From Caldifarciminota bacterium (GTDB lineage: Bacteria; Hydrothermota; Hydrothermia; B15-G9; WFZT01): a DNA stretch of 19,981 nucleotides. The stretch covers positions 1-19,981 of the forward strand of contig JALSOD010000013.1 in NCBI GenBank assembly GCA_026986655.1, given 5' to 3'. Position 1 is the stretch's first letter. Every line of letters begins with the position of its first letter. The notes under the pieces are model-generated. The model was not told where the DNA came from. It ran no database searches and saw only the letters and a program-made list of their open reading frames with translations. Below, one piece after another: positions 7,706-14,204 of the stretch. The translations under genes were made by a program, and so were the position numbers.

Positions 7706-9351
7706 TACTTAAAGCTACTTCCGCCAATAAATTCTCTAAGAATCGATGTTGGAGGTACTTCTGTCGGCATTATGCCCAGAAAATGAGACAAAATAGAAAG
7801 CAATCTAACGGCGTCTCCATACTCAGGGTGCTCAGGGGTAACCTGCTCGAGCATGGCATCGGCATAGAGCTTCAAAACGGCCATTTCGTAAACGAGAGAA
7901 GAGTTAAACATAACATCCGCATTTTCCTGGAATGGGTAGATGTATTTCTCCTCATTTTTCCTCACATTCGGCCACATTTTGAGAGTTTCAAGCGCTGAAT
8001 GACCTCTGAAAAGCTTGTCCCTTACGATCCTTCTTATTAACCTTGTGTCAGATGTAGAAATTCTATTGTGAGAATCTACACTTATCTGAGTCAGAGCACT
8101 TACGTAGATTCTGAATTTGGCTTCATCAGGCACAAGCTCACTGAGTCTTGGATTTAACCCGTGAATTCCTTCAATCACAATAATATCACCCCTGGACAAT
8201 CTGATCCTCTTCTCAATGCCTGACCTCTTGCCTTTCTTGAAATCAAAGTGTGGAATGGCAACTTCTTTACCAAGCAAGAGATCTCTTAGATGTTCGTTTA
8301 TCAATTTAAGATCGAGGGCCTCTATGGAGTCGTAATCATAATTTCCATCCTCGTCTCTTGGTGTTTTCTCACGGTCAAGGAAATAGTTATCCAGGGAGAT
8401 CACAACGGGATTCTTCTCGTTTACACGAAGATGGATTCCAAGTCTCTTAGCAAAGGTGGTCTTTCCTGAGGAGGAAGGTCCGGCTATCAAGACGAGTTTA
8501 ATTTTTCCGTACTCACGTGTTATCTCGTCTGCAATCTGAGCAATTTTCTTTTCATGAAGCGCCTCTGCAATCTTGATAAAATCAGAGACATCTCCCGTAG
8601 TTATAACCTTATTCAAAGCCCCTGCATCGTTGACACCAAGGATCCTTGCCCATCTTGATGATTCCTCAAAGGTGTTAAATAGTTTTGGAGACTCTTTGAG
8701 TGGCCCAATTTTTTTGGGATCGTGCTCGTCAGGGAGTAAAACAATAATGCCTGGCTTCCTGATTAGAAGATCAAACTTTCTCAACACACCAGTCCTATGG
8801 GCAAGGGGAATGTAGGAATAATCGGCATAATCGTCTATTGTGAAAATACAAATTCTCTGGTGTTCAGGGAGAAATCTAAATAAACGAACCGCGTCCTCAC
8901 GGCTCGGAATCCTTTTAAAAACTTTTATCGCCGATTCCTCATCAATAACGTCAACCAGGATTTCCACATCCCTTTTGATCACATCTTCCATCAGAGTTTT
9001 TAGCTTTTCTATCAACTCCTCAGTTATATCCACACCTTCAATTTCGCAGTAGATACCGTTGTTATAGGAATGGAGCACGAAGAGTTTGGCCTGGGGTGAA
9101 ATCTCATTCAAAGCATAACCGAGAAGTGCTGTAAGACTTCTCTCGTAAACCCGATACCCCTCATGTGAATCAAATTTTACCAGATCAAGTTCGCCATCGA
9201 TATAGACTCTGGAGTTAAGGGAAACAAGTTTATTGTCTAATCTTGCAGCAACTACATCATCTGGAACCTGGCCAATGGCATCGATAATTCTGGTACCCTC
9301 TGGCACCTCCAATATTTTTCCGTCTCTTAGCTTCAGTTTTATATTTCTCAC
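7702..9351 (-). CDS. TGS-domain nucleoside (uridine) kinase-like protein
   Basis: This 549-residue protein combines a threonyl-tRNA-synthetase-like N-terminus with a P-loop kinase. Residues 1-60 form a TGS domain (KLKLRDGKILEVPEGT start); 60-150 resemble the synthetase's second additional domain, including HSYNNGIYCEIEG at 94-106. The kinase domain, from about 284, has Walker A GPSSSGKTT at 291-299, DNYF at 321-324, YDYDSIEALD at 338-347 and EGIHGLNP at 394-401, the uridine kinase/phosphoribulokinase pattern. Nucleoside phosphorylation is the expected activity; the role of the TGS part is unknown, and such proteins occur in Thermotoga and Firmicutes. The start is a GTG at 9349-9351 overlapping the leuD stop (GTGA), with AAGGAAG about eight bases upstream. 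It is last in its minus-strand series; its stop shares a TTAA with the convergent NagB-like gene. Confidence 0.9.
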   Translation of the reverse strand: MRNIKLKLRDGKILEVPEGTRIIDAIGQVPDDVVAARLDNKLVSLNSRVYIDGELDLVKFDSHEGYRVYERSLTALLGYALNEISPQAKLFVLHSYNNGIYCEIEGVDITEELIEKLKTLMEDVIKRDVEILVDVIDEESAIKVFKRIPSREDAVRLFRFLPEHQRICIFTIDDYADYSYIPLAHRTGVLRKFDLLIRKPGIIVLLPDEHDPKKIGPLKESPKLFNTFEESSRWARILGVNDAGALNKVITTGDVSDFIKIAEALHEKKIAQIADEITREYGKIKLVLIAGPSSSGKTTFAKRLGIHLRVNEKNPVVISLDNYFLDREKTPRDEDGNYDYDSIEALDLKLINEHLRDLLLGKEVAIPHFDFKKGKRSGIEKRIRLSRGDIIVIEGIHGLNPRLSELVPDEAKFRIYVSALTQISVDSHNRISTSDTRLIRRIVRDKLFRGHSALETLKMWPNVRKNEEKYIYPFQENADVMFNSSLVYEMAVLKLYADAMLEQVTPEHPEYGDAVRLLSILSHFLGIMPTEVPPTSILREFIGGSSFKY

Positions 9352-9854
9352 TTTTTCACTTCCTTTAATTTCTTAATCGTGTGGGGAATTAAACCTCCAT
9401 CCTCGAATATTTCCATTACAGATTTTGGGAACGGTGGAAATTTGAAAACCCCTTTTGATGAGCGAATTTCTCCTTTTTCTACATCTATTTCTACCTCATC
9501 TCCAGTCTCAAGGGCATCTGATGCTTCACTGGAAACAATTGCAAGAAGGCCGTTGTTAATGGCATTTCTATAAAAAATCCTCGCAAAAGAACGTGCTATG
9601 ACCGCTCCTACACCAGCAGCAACAAGGCAGATGGCTGCCTGCTCTCTCGATGAACCCATTCCGAAATTCTTGCCAGCTACAATAACATCTCCGGGCTTAA
9701 CCTTTTTCGCAAAATCCGGGTCGAGGTCCTCAAGTGCATGTTTCGCCATTTCTTCCGGTGACATTATGGTATAAGTGTACTTCCCGGGGAAGATTACGTC
9801 AGTGTTAATGTCATCTCCATACTTCCAAACTCTGCCCTTAATTATCTTTCCCAT
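9348..9854 (-). CDS. leuD: 3-isopropylmalate dehydratase-type small subunit (aconitase superfamily swivel domain)
   Basis: This is the small, swivelling subunit of a two-subunit hydro-lyase that isomerises a hydroxy-acid, most likely 3-isopropylmalate in leucine synthesis; homoaconitase-type or dimethylmalate-type partners are alternatives. The 168 residues match the short LeuD2 form. It shows GRVWKYGDDINTDVIFPGKY at the N-terminus, GKNFGMGSSREQAA at 61-74 (substrate-binding serine/arginine loop) and ARSFARIFYRNAINNG at 87-102. The specificity loop reads YTYT at 26-29 where homoaconitases have YLRT, so the substrate cannot be fixed from it. No large subunit (leuC) is in the window, although the two genes usually sit together. 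A clear AGGAGG five bases before the ATG sets the start; the gene overlaps pgeF by 17 bases upstream and the kinase gene by four downstream. Confidence 0.9.
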   Translation of the reverse strand: MGKIIKGRVWKYGDDINTDVIFPGKYTYTIMSPEEMAKHALEDLDPDFAKKVKPGDVIVAGKNFGMGSSREQAAICLVAAGVGAVIARSFARIFYRNAINNGLLAIVSSEASDALETGDEVEIDVEKGEIRSSKGVFKFPPFPKSVMEIFEDGGLIPHTIKKLKEVKK

Positions 9855-10524
9855 GATAACCTCCTAATCCAATTATTGACCACATCAAACTATTATTTCC
9901 ATTCTCCCTCCTGTAGGAGAAGAATAAATCCTCCTCGGAGTAAGTATCTCCAGGAGGAAAAACAATTCTCGAAATTCCACAATCCTCAGCCTGTTTTATA
10001 TTTTCCTTCACAAGATCAAGGTAAATCTTGCCATCCCTTCTAACAACACCAACATCAAAATATTTAGCCACATCTTCACCTACCTCATAGTTATCACCAG
10101 AAATTCCGGGGCCAAACGCCACAATCAACTTATCAGCATTAATTCCTGCAAGGTCTTTGATCATCTTTACAGCTTTCATGAGAATTTTTTGGGCTGTTCC
10201 TCTCCACCCAGCATGGACTACAGCTGCCACTTTTGAGTCCTCATCGAAAACGAAAATTGGGTAACAGTCTGCTGTCTTTATGGCAATGTAGAGCCCCGGA
10301 TCAAACGTAATTAATCCATCTCCATCGACACCGGAGTGCGGGAAATACTTGTTCACTACATATATTCTGTCACTGTGGATCTGGTGGAGATTTATTGGAT
10401 CATGGGTAAATCCATCTTTTCTTAAAGGGGCGAAACCATCTTTTGTTGTTACATAAAGCTCTGTCTTGCCCTTCACAAGTTTGAAATATCTACCATATGA
10501 ATTTTTGACTAACTGCCAGTTCAA
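9838..10524 (-). CDS. pgeF: PgeF/YfiH family protein (multicopper-polyphenol-oxidase/LACC1-like purine nucleoside enzyme)
   Basis: YfiH/LACC1-type proteins bind zinc and have been described as purine nucleoside phosphorylase/adenosine deaminase enzymes; in E. coli the protein also prevents wrong amino acids entering peptidoglycan precursors. The zinc and active-site triad is visible: His50 in NLHQIHSD, Cys87 in KTADCYPIF and His104 in AAVVHAGWRGTAQ. DGDGLITF at 67-74 and FGPGISGDNYEVG at 137-149 also match. At 228 residues it is slightly short, with a trimmed N-terminus. The start is TTG at 10522-10524, overlapping the previous stop (TTGA) and supported by GGAGGAG five bases upstream. A purine nucleoside role would fit its position close to a nucleoside-kinase-like gene and an oligonucleotide phosphodiesterase; this link is inference. 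Confidence 0.9.
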   Translation of the reverse strand: MNWQLVKNSYGRYFKLVKGKTELYVTTKDGFAPLRKDGFTHDPINLHQIHSDRIYVVNKYFPHSGVDGDGLITFDPGLYIAIKTADCYPIFVFDEDSKVAAVVHAGWRGTAQKILMKAVKMIKDLAGINADKLIVAFGPGISGDNYEVGEDVAKYFDVGVVRRDGKIYLDLVKENIKQAEDCGISRIVFPPGDTYSEEDLFFSYRRENGNNSLMWSIIGLGGYHGKDN

Positions 10525-11255
10525 ATCAACTCCTCCTCAACAAATCTTTCGTATAGAATTCTGGACTTTCTATAAATTTCTCCAGGGGAAACACCTGTTA
10601 CACTCGAAATCTTTCTCGCGGAAATATGGTTGTCTCCCATAATATCATTGTAAAAATACACAAACGCGGCCGCCCAGGAATCCTTGTTCCCTCTAAAATC
10701 ATTTGTGGCCCGTCTCAAAAGTCTGTAAACGTAAGGTAATGATTTGTCTGCAACATCAATCTTTACTCCCAATTTTTCAAATATCAGGACAATGTGGGCA
10801 ATCAAAGGATCGCTCTCAATCTCGTTCAATTCTGCATTATCAGTGAAATTCTGAAAAGAAAGCTCGTCAACCCCACTTCCTTCCTGGATGACTTCAAAAA
10901 GGCCGAGAATTTCTTTAAATTCAGGGTCTTCTTTGACAATATCAAGGTGCGGATAAATGATCTCGATGCCGCTCATCAGGTCACCGGTTAAAAGATATAT
11001 CTCTGTAAGCCTTTTTGCGTCTTCATAAAGGTCGGGATTCAGAAACCTTTTCCCAATACTCAAAGCCAGATCGAACTCCTCAGCATCTACAAGATTATCA
11101 AGGAGCTCAAAAAACATCTCATTGTACTCCCCCACTCTGCCCACATACTCAAACCTCACAGCAATCTTTTCGGCATATCTTCTAAGACTATCGACATCAC
11201 CAGAATTGTATGCTTTTTTGAATTTCTCAAAGAGTTTTTTTGTTATGTCATCCAT
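10521..11255 (-). CDS. Unrecognised 244-residue protein, helical repeats plus C-terminal helix-turn-helix-like part
   Basis: I do not recognise this gene with certainty. Residues about 1-110 are amphipathic helices of TPR-like character (for example EEFDLALSIGKRFLNPDLYE and a following LTEIYLLTGDLMSGIEIIYP), a layout used for protein contacts. An acidic linker follows. The last 75 residues (RLLRRATNDFRG, then KDSWAAAFVYFYNDIMG, then ARKISSVTGVSPGEIYRKSR) look like a helix-turn-helix: a Trp-Ala-Ala helix followed by a recognition-helix-like GVSPGEIYRKS. This arrangement resembles the DUF6398-type/cyclin-like helix-turn-helix modules, from memory only. No signal peptide or membrane segment is visible. 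It overlaps prmC by eight bases and pgeF by four, so it is surely part of the same transcript. A regulatory or scaffold role is possible but unproven. Confidence 0.8.
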   Translation of the reverse strand: MDDITKKLFEKFKKAYNSGDVDSLRRYAEKIAVRFEYVGRVGEYNEMFFELLDNLVDAEEFDLALSIGKRFLNPDLYEDAKRLTEIYLLTGDLMSGIEIIYPHLDIVKEDPEFKEILGLFEVIQEGSGVDELSFQNFTDNAELNEIESDPLIAHIVLIFEKLGVKIDVADKSLPYVYRLLRRATNDFRGNKDSWAAAFVYFYNDIMGDNHISARKISSVTGVSPGEIYRKSRILYERFVEEELI

Positions 11256-12045
11256 TTTCTATCACAAGAACTCTCTTAAGCCCGTTGAAATCCTTATAAA
11301 TCTTGTGTTTCAAATTAATCGATTCGACAAAGTATTCAACATTAAAGGGATTAACTTCCATTATAACGTATCCACGTTTTTTAAGTCTATTTTGAGCCTG
11401 TCTTACCAATTTTAATGAGAACTCATACCCCTTTTCACCTCCGTAGAGGGCAATATGTGGCTCAAATTTCCGGTATTCTTCAAATGGGTCCGACTCCCCG
11501 ACGTAAGGTGGATTGGAGACAATAATATCGAAGGTATTTTCGCCAAAGCATGAAAGCATGTCACACTGGATAAATGTAACGCCTGCATTGAGCAATTGGG
11601 CATTCCTGTGCGCGACTCTCAGGGCCTTTTCTGAAACATCTGTGGCAAAAATTTTTACATCCGGAAGCTCTTCCTTCAGAGTTATCGCTATAATTCCTGA
11701 TCCTGTTCCTACATCCAGTATTCTCCTGGCACGGATTTCTTTTGCAATCTCAAGGGTTTTCTCAGCAAGGATCTCGGTTTCAACACGTGGAATTAAAACA
11801 CTTTCATTCACATAAAATATCCTCTCCCAGAATATGGCCTTCCCGAGGATGTACTGAACAGGTCTTCCGCTACTTACCCTTTCGTGTACGATTTTCTCCA
11901 ATTTTCCAATTTCGTGCTCGGAGAGGCCAGAAACCTTTGCCTGTACCAGAGATGAGGAGAACTCAAGCTTCAGGATTGTATCAATTTCTGCTTCAGGATT
12001 CGGTGATACTCTGGAGAGCTCCTCCAGGAGGTTCTTTAAACCCAT
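11248..12045 (-). CDS. prmC: Peptide chain release factor N5-glutamine methyltransferase
   Basis: PrmC methylates the glutamine of the GGQ motif in release factors RF1 and RF2, using S-adenosylmethionine, which speeds translation termination. The 265-residue length is typical. The N-terminal helical domain contains GRPVQYILG at 60-68 and IPRVETE at 85-91; the SAM-binding motif is DVGTGSGIIAI at 111-121; and the catalytic SNPPYVGE is at 177-184, the NPPY signature that binds the target glutamine. No release factor gene is adjacent, although prfA-prmC pairing is common. The ATG lies seven bases after the nrnA stop, with only a weak GTGAG-like binding site, so reinitiation after nrnA is likely. 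It overlaps the downstream unknown gene by eight bases. Confidence 0.95.
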   Translation of the reverse strand: MGLKNLLEELSRVSPNPEAEIDTILKLEFSSSLVQAKVSGLSEHEIGKLEKIVHERVSSGRPVQYILGKAIFWERIFYVNESVLIPRVETEILAEKTLEIAKEIRARRILDVGTGSGIIAITLKEELPDVKIFATDVSEKALRVAHRNAQLLNAGVTFIQCDMLSCFGENTFDIIVSNPPYVGESDPFEEYRKFEPHIALYGGEKGYEFSLKLVRQAQNRLKKRGYVIMEVNPFNVEYFVESINLKHKIYKDFNGLKRVLVIENG

Positions 12046-12052
12046 TGGCGAC

Positions 12053-13003
12053 TCACTGGAATTCTTTCAGAATTCTTGAAACTACTGTATTGACAACAGT
12101 TTTTTCATCTCCAGTAATTCTCAGACCAGCGGCATTCTTATGTCCTCCTCCCCCAAATTCCTCTGCAATTTCTGCAAGATCAATCACATTTTTGCCTCTA
12201 AGGCTGACTTTCCAGAAATTGTTGTCAGCCTCAGTAAATTTTATTCCAACAGCAACATCATCAACTGATAATGGGTAGGTAACAAAACTCTGAGAGTCGC
12301 TGGAATCTGTCCCCGTTAGTGCAAAAAATTCCTTTCTTAAGATAATGTAAGCAATTTTATCTTCGACAACCGTTAGGGTCTCGAGAGCAAGGGAGAGAAG
12401 CTTAAAGACGTTCAATTTCTTTCTCAAGAAAATCTTCTGGGCAATGTCCTGGCAATCAATTCCCTTACCTGCAAGGTAAAGTGCTGCCTCAAAAGAAATT
12501 TTGAAATCCCTTCCGTACTTAAACCCACCTGTATCGGTCAGTAATCCCGCGTACAGCGGCTCAGCCACCTCACGTGTAATTGCAAACTCGTCGTATCTCT
12601 TGAGAATATCAAGGACAAGTACAGTGGCACTCGGTGCCTTTTCACTTAGATAATCAAAATCACTGTAACTCGTACCAGTTTTGTGGTGGTCTATTCTCAC
12701 AAGATTACCATACTCAATTTTATCAAAACCTGTCCTCGTGATATCACTTGCATCGAGTAACAACATCAAATCATAGAATCCATCAGGCTCTCTCATTATT
12801 TCACCTGATCCCGGGAGGAATTTAAAAAGATACGGAACTTCATCCTTCAAGATCACTTCAACATTGCTTTTGAATTTTTTCAGGAAATTGTACATACCAA
12901 GGACACTACCAATAGCGTCCCCGTCAGGATCAAAGTGGGAAATTATACCAATCCTGCCCTCCTCTGACTTTATTCTATTTACTATTCTCTCAACTGCGTC
13001 CAT
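12053..13003 (-). CDS. nrnA: DHH-family phosphoesterase, NrnA type (oligoribonuclease / pAp phosphatase)
   Basis: NrnA-type enzymes degrade very short RNA oligomers and pAp (3'-phosphoadenosine 5'-phosphate) in the cytoplasm, using two manganese ions. The 316-residue length fits. Visible DHH motifs are ISHFDPDGDAIGS (His23, Asp25, Asp28), LLDASD with Asp84, RIDHHKTG with the DHH triad at 105-107, and LLTDTGGFKYG with Asp157. The C-terminal DHHA1 domain carries FGGGGHKNAAGL around 283-294, the substrate-binding GGGH loop. All metal ligands are present. The start ATG at 13001-13003 has no near Shine-Dalgarno, but a promoter-like pair lies just upstream. It stands at the head of the prmC-unknown-pgeF-leuD-kinase series and may be transcribed both from its own promoter and from tsaD, 53 bases upstream. 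Confidence 0.94.
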   Translation of the reverse strand: MDAVERIVNRIKSEEGRIGIISHFDPDGDAIGSVLGMYNFLKKFKSNVEVILKDEVPYLFKFLPGSGEIMREPDGFYDLMLLLDASDITRTGFDKIEYGNLVRIDHHKTGTSYSDFDYLSEKAPSATVLVLDILKRYDEFAITREVAEPLYAGLLTDTGGFKYGRDFKISFEAALYLAGKGIDCQDIAQKIFLRKKLNVFKLLSLALETLTVVEDKIAYIILRKEFFALTGTDSSDSQSFVTYPLSVDDVAVGIKFTEADNNFWKVSLRGKNVIDLAEIAEEFGGGGHKNAAGLRITGDEKTVVNTVVSRILKEFQ

Positions 13004-13012
13004 GAGCGGGAA

Positions 13013-13041
13013 ATAATAACCTCAACTACCTGAGACTTCAA
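13013..13041 (-). promoter_or_regulatory. Candidate sigma70 promoter for the nrnA-prmC series
   Basis: Minus strand: TTGAAG (-35, 13036-13041), a 17-base spacer and TATTAT (-10, 13013-13018; five of six matches). The ATG starts nine bases after the -10, so transcription would begin about two to four bases before it. No Shine-Dalgarno is present in this gap; the nearest GAGG is 17 bases away and would lie upstream of the transcription start. Confidence 0.55.
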
Positions 13042-13056
13042 GCATCTGGCATGAAA

Positions 13057-14049
13057 CTAAACGAGTGGTAAATTAGGAGATGCGCTAATATCGAGTCCTG
13101 AGCCCTCCCCCCTTTGAAATCTTACCAATGCCACTGCACCAATCATGGCAGCATTATCCGTACAGTAACGTGGCTCAGGAAAATAAATTTTCGTCATTTT
13201 CCCAAACTTCTCGGTAAATACTTCTCTAAGACGTGAGTTAAGAGAAACTCCACCCACAACAGCGAGTGTAGGAGGTTTTAGCTTCTCAAAAGCTTTCAGG
13301 GTTTTTTCAAGCAACATATCCACTATCGCCTCCTGATAACTTGCAGCAATATCCTGGATATGATTTTTAACAAACTCTTTGTCTTTTTTCCTCAGGTAAT
13401 ACAGAAGTGAAGTTTTAAGACCCGAAAAACTAAATTCAAAATCAGGTGTTTTTGCTCTTGGGAATCTATGAAACTCTCTATCACCTTCCTTTGCAAGCTT
13501 ATCAATGATAGGACCCGATGGATAGGGCAACCCCAGTAATTTTCCACCTTTATCAAAAGCCTCTCCTGCTGCATCATCCATCGTTCCTCCAAGATATTCG
13601 TACTGAAGGAAATCCTTCATATAGATAAGCTCTGTATGTCCACCAGAAACCAAAAGATAAAGGATTGGTGGCTTTAACTCCGGATGATTCAGAAAAACTG
13701 AAAAAAGATGTCCCTCAAGATGATTGACCCCAAGAAATGGTAACTTAAGCGCCTGAGCAAAAGTCTTCCCGAAGACTACCCCAACCAGTAGAGATCCAAT
13801 TAATCCAGGCCCTCTTGTGAAAGCGACTCCATCAATTTCATTCAACTTTATACCAGCTTTTTCAACAGCAACTCGTGTTAGAGGATAGATAAGTCTGACA
13901 TGAGCACGGGATGCAAGCTCAGGAACGACACCACCAAATTTCGCATGCTCCACGTGGGTCTGGGTAACATTTGAAAGTACCCTAAAGCCATCTTCCACCA
14001 CAGCAACAGAAGTCTCGTCACATGAAGTCTCAAAAGCCAGAACTCTCAT
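13057..14049 (-). CDS. tsaD: tRNA N6-adenosine threonylcarbamoyltransferase
   Basis: TsaD (Kae1/OSGEP family) transfers the threonylcarbamoyl group to A37 of tRNAs that read ANN codons, working with TsaB and TsaE. Recognition rests on the ASKHA-fold N-terminus MRVLAFETSCDETSVAVV, the metal-binding NHLEGH (His110, His114), LVSGGHTELIYM, GEAFDKGGKLLGLPYPSGP, FSFSGLKTSLLYY and the C-terminal NAAMIGAVALVRF. The 330-residue length from the ATG at 14047-14049 is normal. An in-frame TTG 13 codons upstream was rejected because TsaD proteins begin at the MxVLxxETSCDET segment and the extra residues overlap a promoter. No Shine-Dalgarno precedes the ATG; a strong promoter sits right against it. tsaB and tsaE are not in the window. 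nrnA follows after 53 bases. Confidence 0.96.
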   Translation of the reverse strand: MRVLAFETSCDETSVAVVEDGFRVLSNVTQTHVEHAKFGGVVPELASRAHVRLIYPLTRVAVEKAGIKLNEIDGVAFTRGPGLIGSLLVGVVFGKTFAQALKLPFLGVNHLEGHLFSVFLNHPELKPPILYLLVSGGHTELIYMKDFLQYEYLGGTMDDAAGEAFDKGGKLLGLPYPSGPIIDKLAKEGDREFHRFPRAKTPDFEFSFSGLKTSLLYYLRKKDKEFVKNHIQDIAASYQEAIVDMLLEKTLKAFEKLKPPTLAVVGGVSLNSRLREVFTEKFGKMTKIYFPEPRYCTDNAAMIGAVALVRFQRGEGSGLDISASPNLPLV

Positions 14050-14059
14050 AAGTGCTGGT

Positions 14060-14088
14060 AATTTAACCCACCACTTCGCCTTTGTCAA
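14060..14088 (-). promoter_or_regulatory. Strong candidate sigma70 promoter for tsaD
   Basis: Minus strand: a perfect TTGACA (-35, 14083-14088), exactly 17 bases, then TAAATT (-10, 14060-14065; four of six matches). The tsaD ATG begins ten bases after the -10, so the transcript should start only about two to five bases before the start codon, leaving no room for a Shine-Dalgarno. This is the best -35 in the window. Confidence 0.65.
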
Positions 14089-14167
14089 ATGCGTATAGAA
14101 TGATGGGCCGGGAAATCTCTCTCTTTCCTTCCACCCACTATCTCTGTAAATGACTCAGCTGTTTCAT

Positions 14168-14204
14168 TATAATTCTTTGCAGAAACCAAGAAAGGAGGTA
14201 ATAG
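14168..14204 (+). promoter_or_regulatory. Promoter -10 box and ribosome binding site of the M1 peptidase gene
   Basis: A perfect TATAAT lies at 14168-14173. The -35 position with 17-base spacing reads TGTAAA (14145-14150), a weak match. The expected transcript start is near 14180, giving a leader of about 24 bases that contains AAAGGAGG, six bases before the ATG at 14205. The 155-base gap shared with tsaD holds both divergent promoters and nothing else I can identify. Confidence 0.5.

Noticed and set aside
11742..12278. 178-codon + strand ORF spanning prmC and the end of nrnA
   Set aside because: It crosses the junction of two well supported minus-strand genes and reads as an arginine/proline/serine-rich shadow translation without domains.
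14050..14088. Upstream TTG start for tsaD adding 13 residues
   Set aside because: Known TsaD proteins begin at the ETSCDET segment, there is no ribosome binding site at the TTG, and the bases form the TTGACA promoter element.
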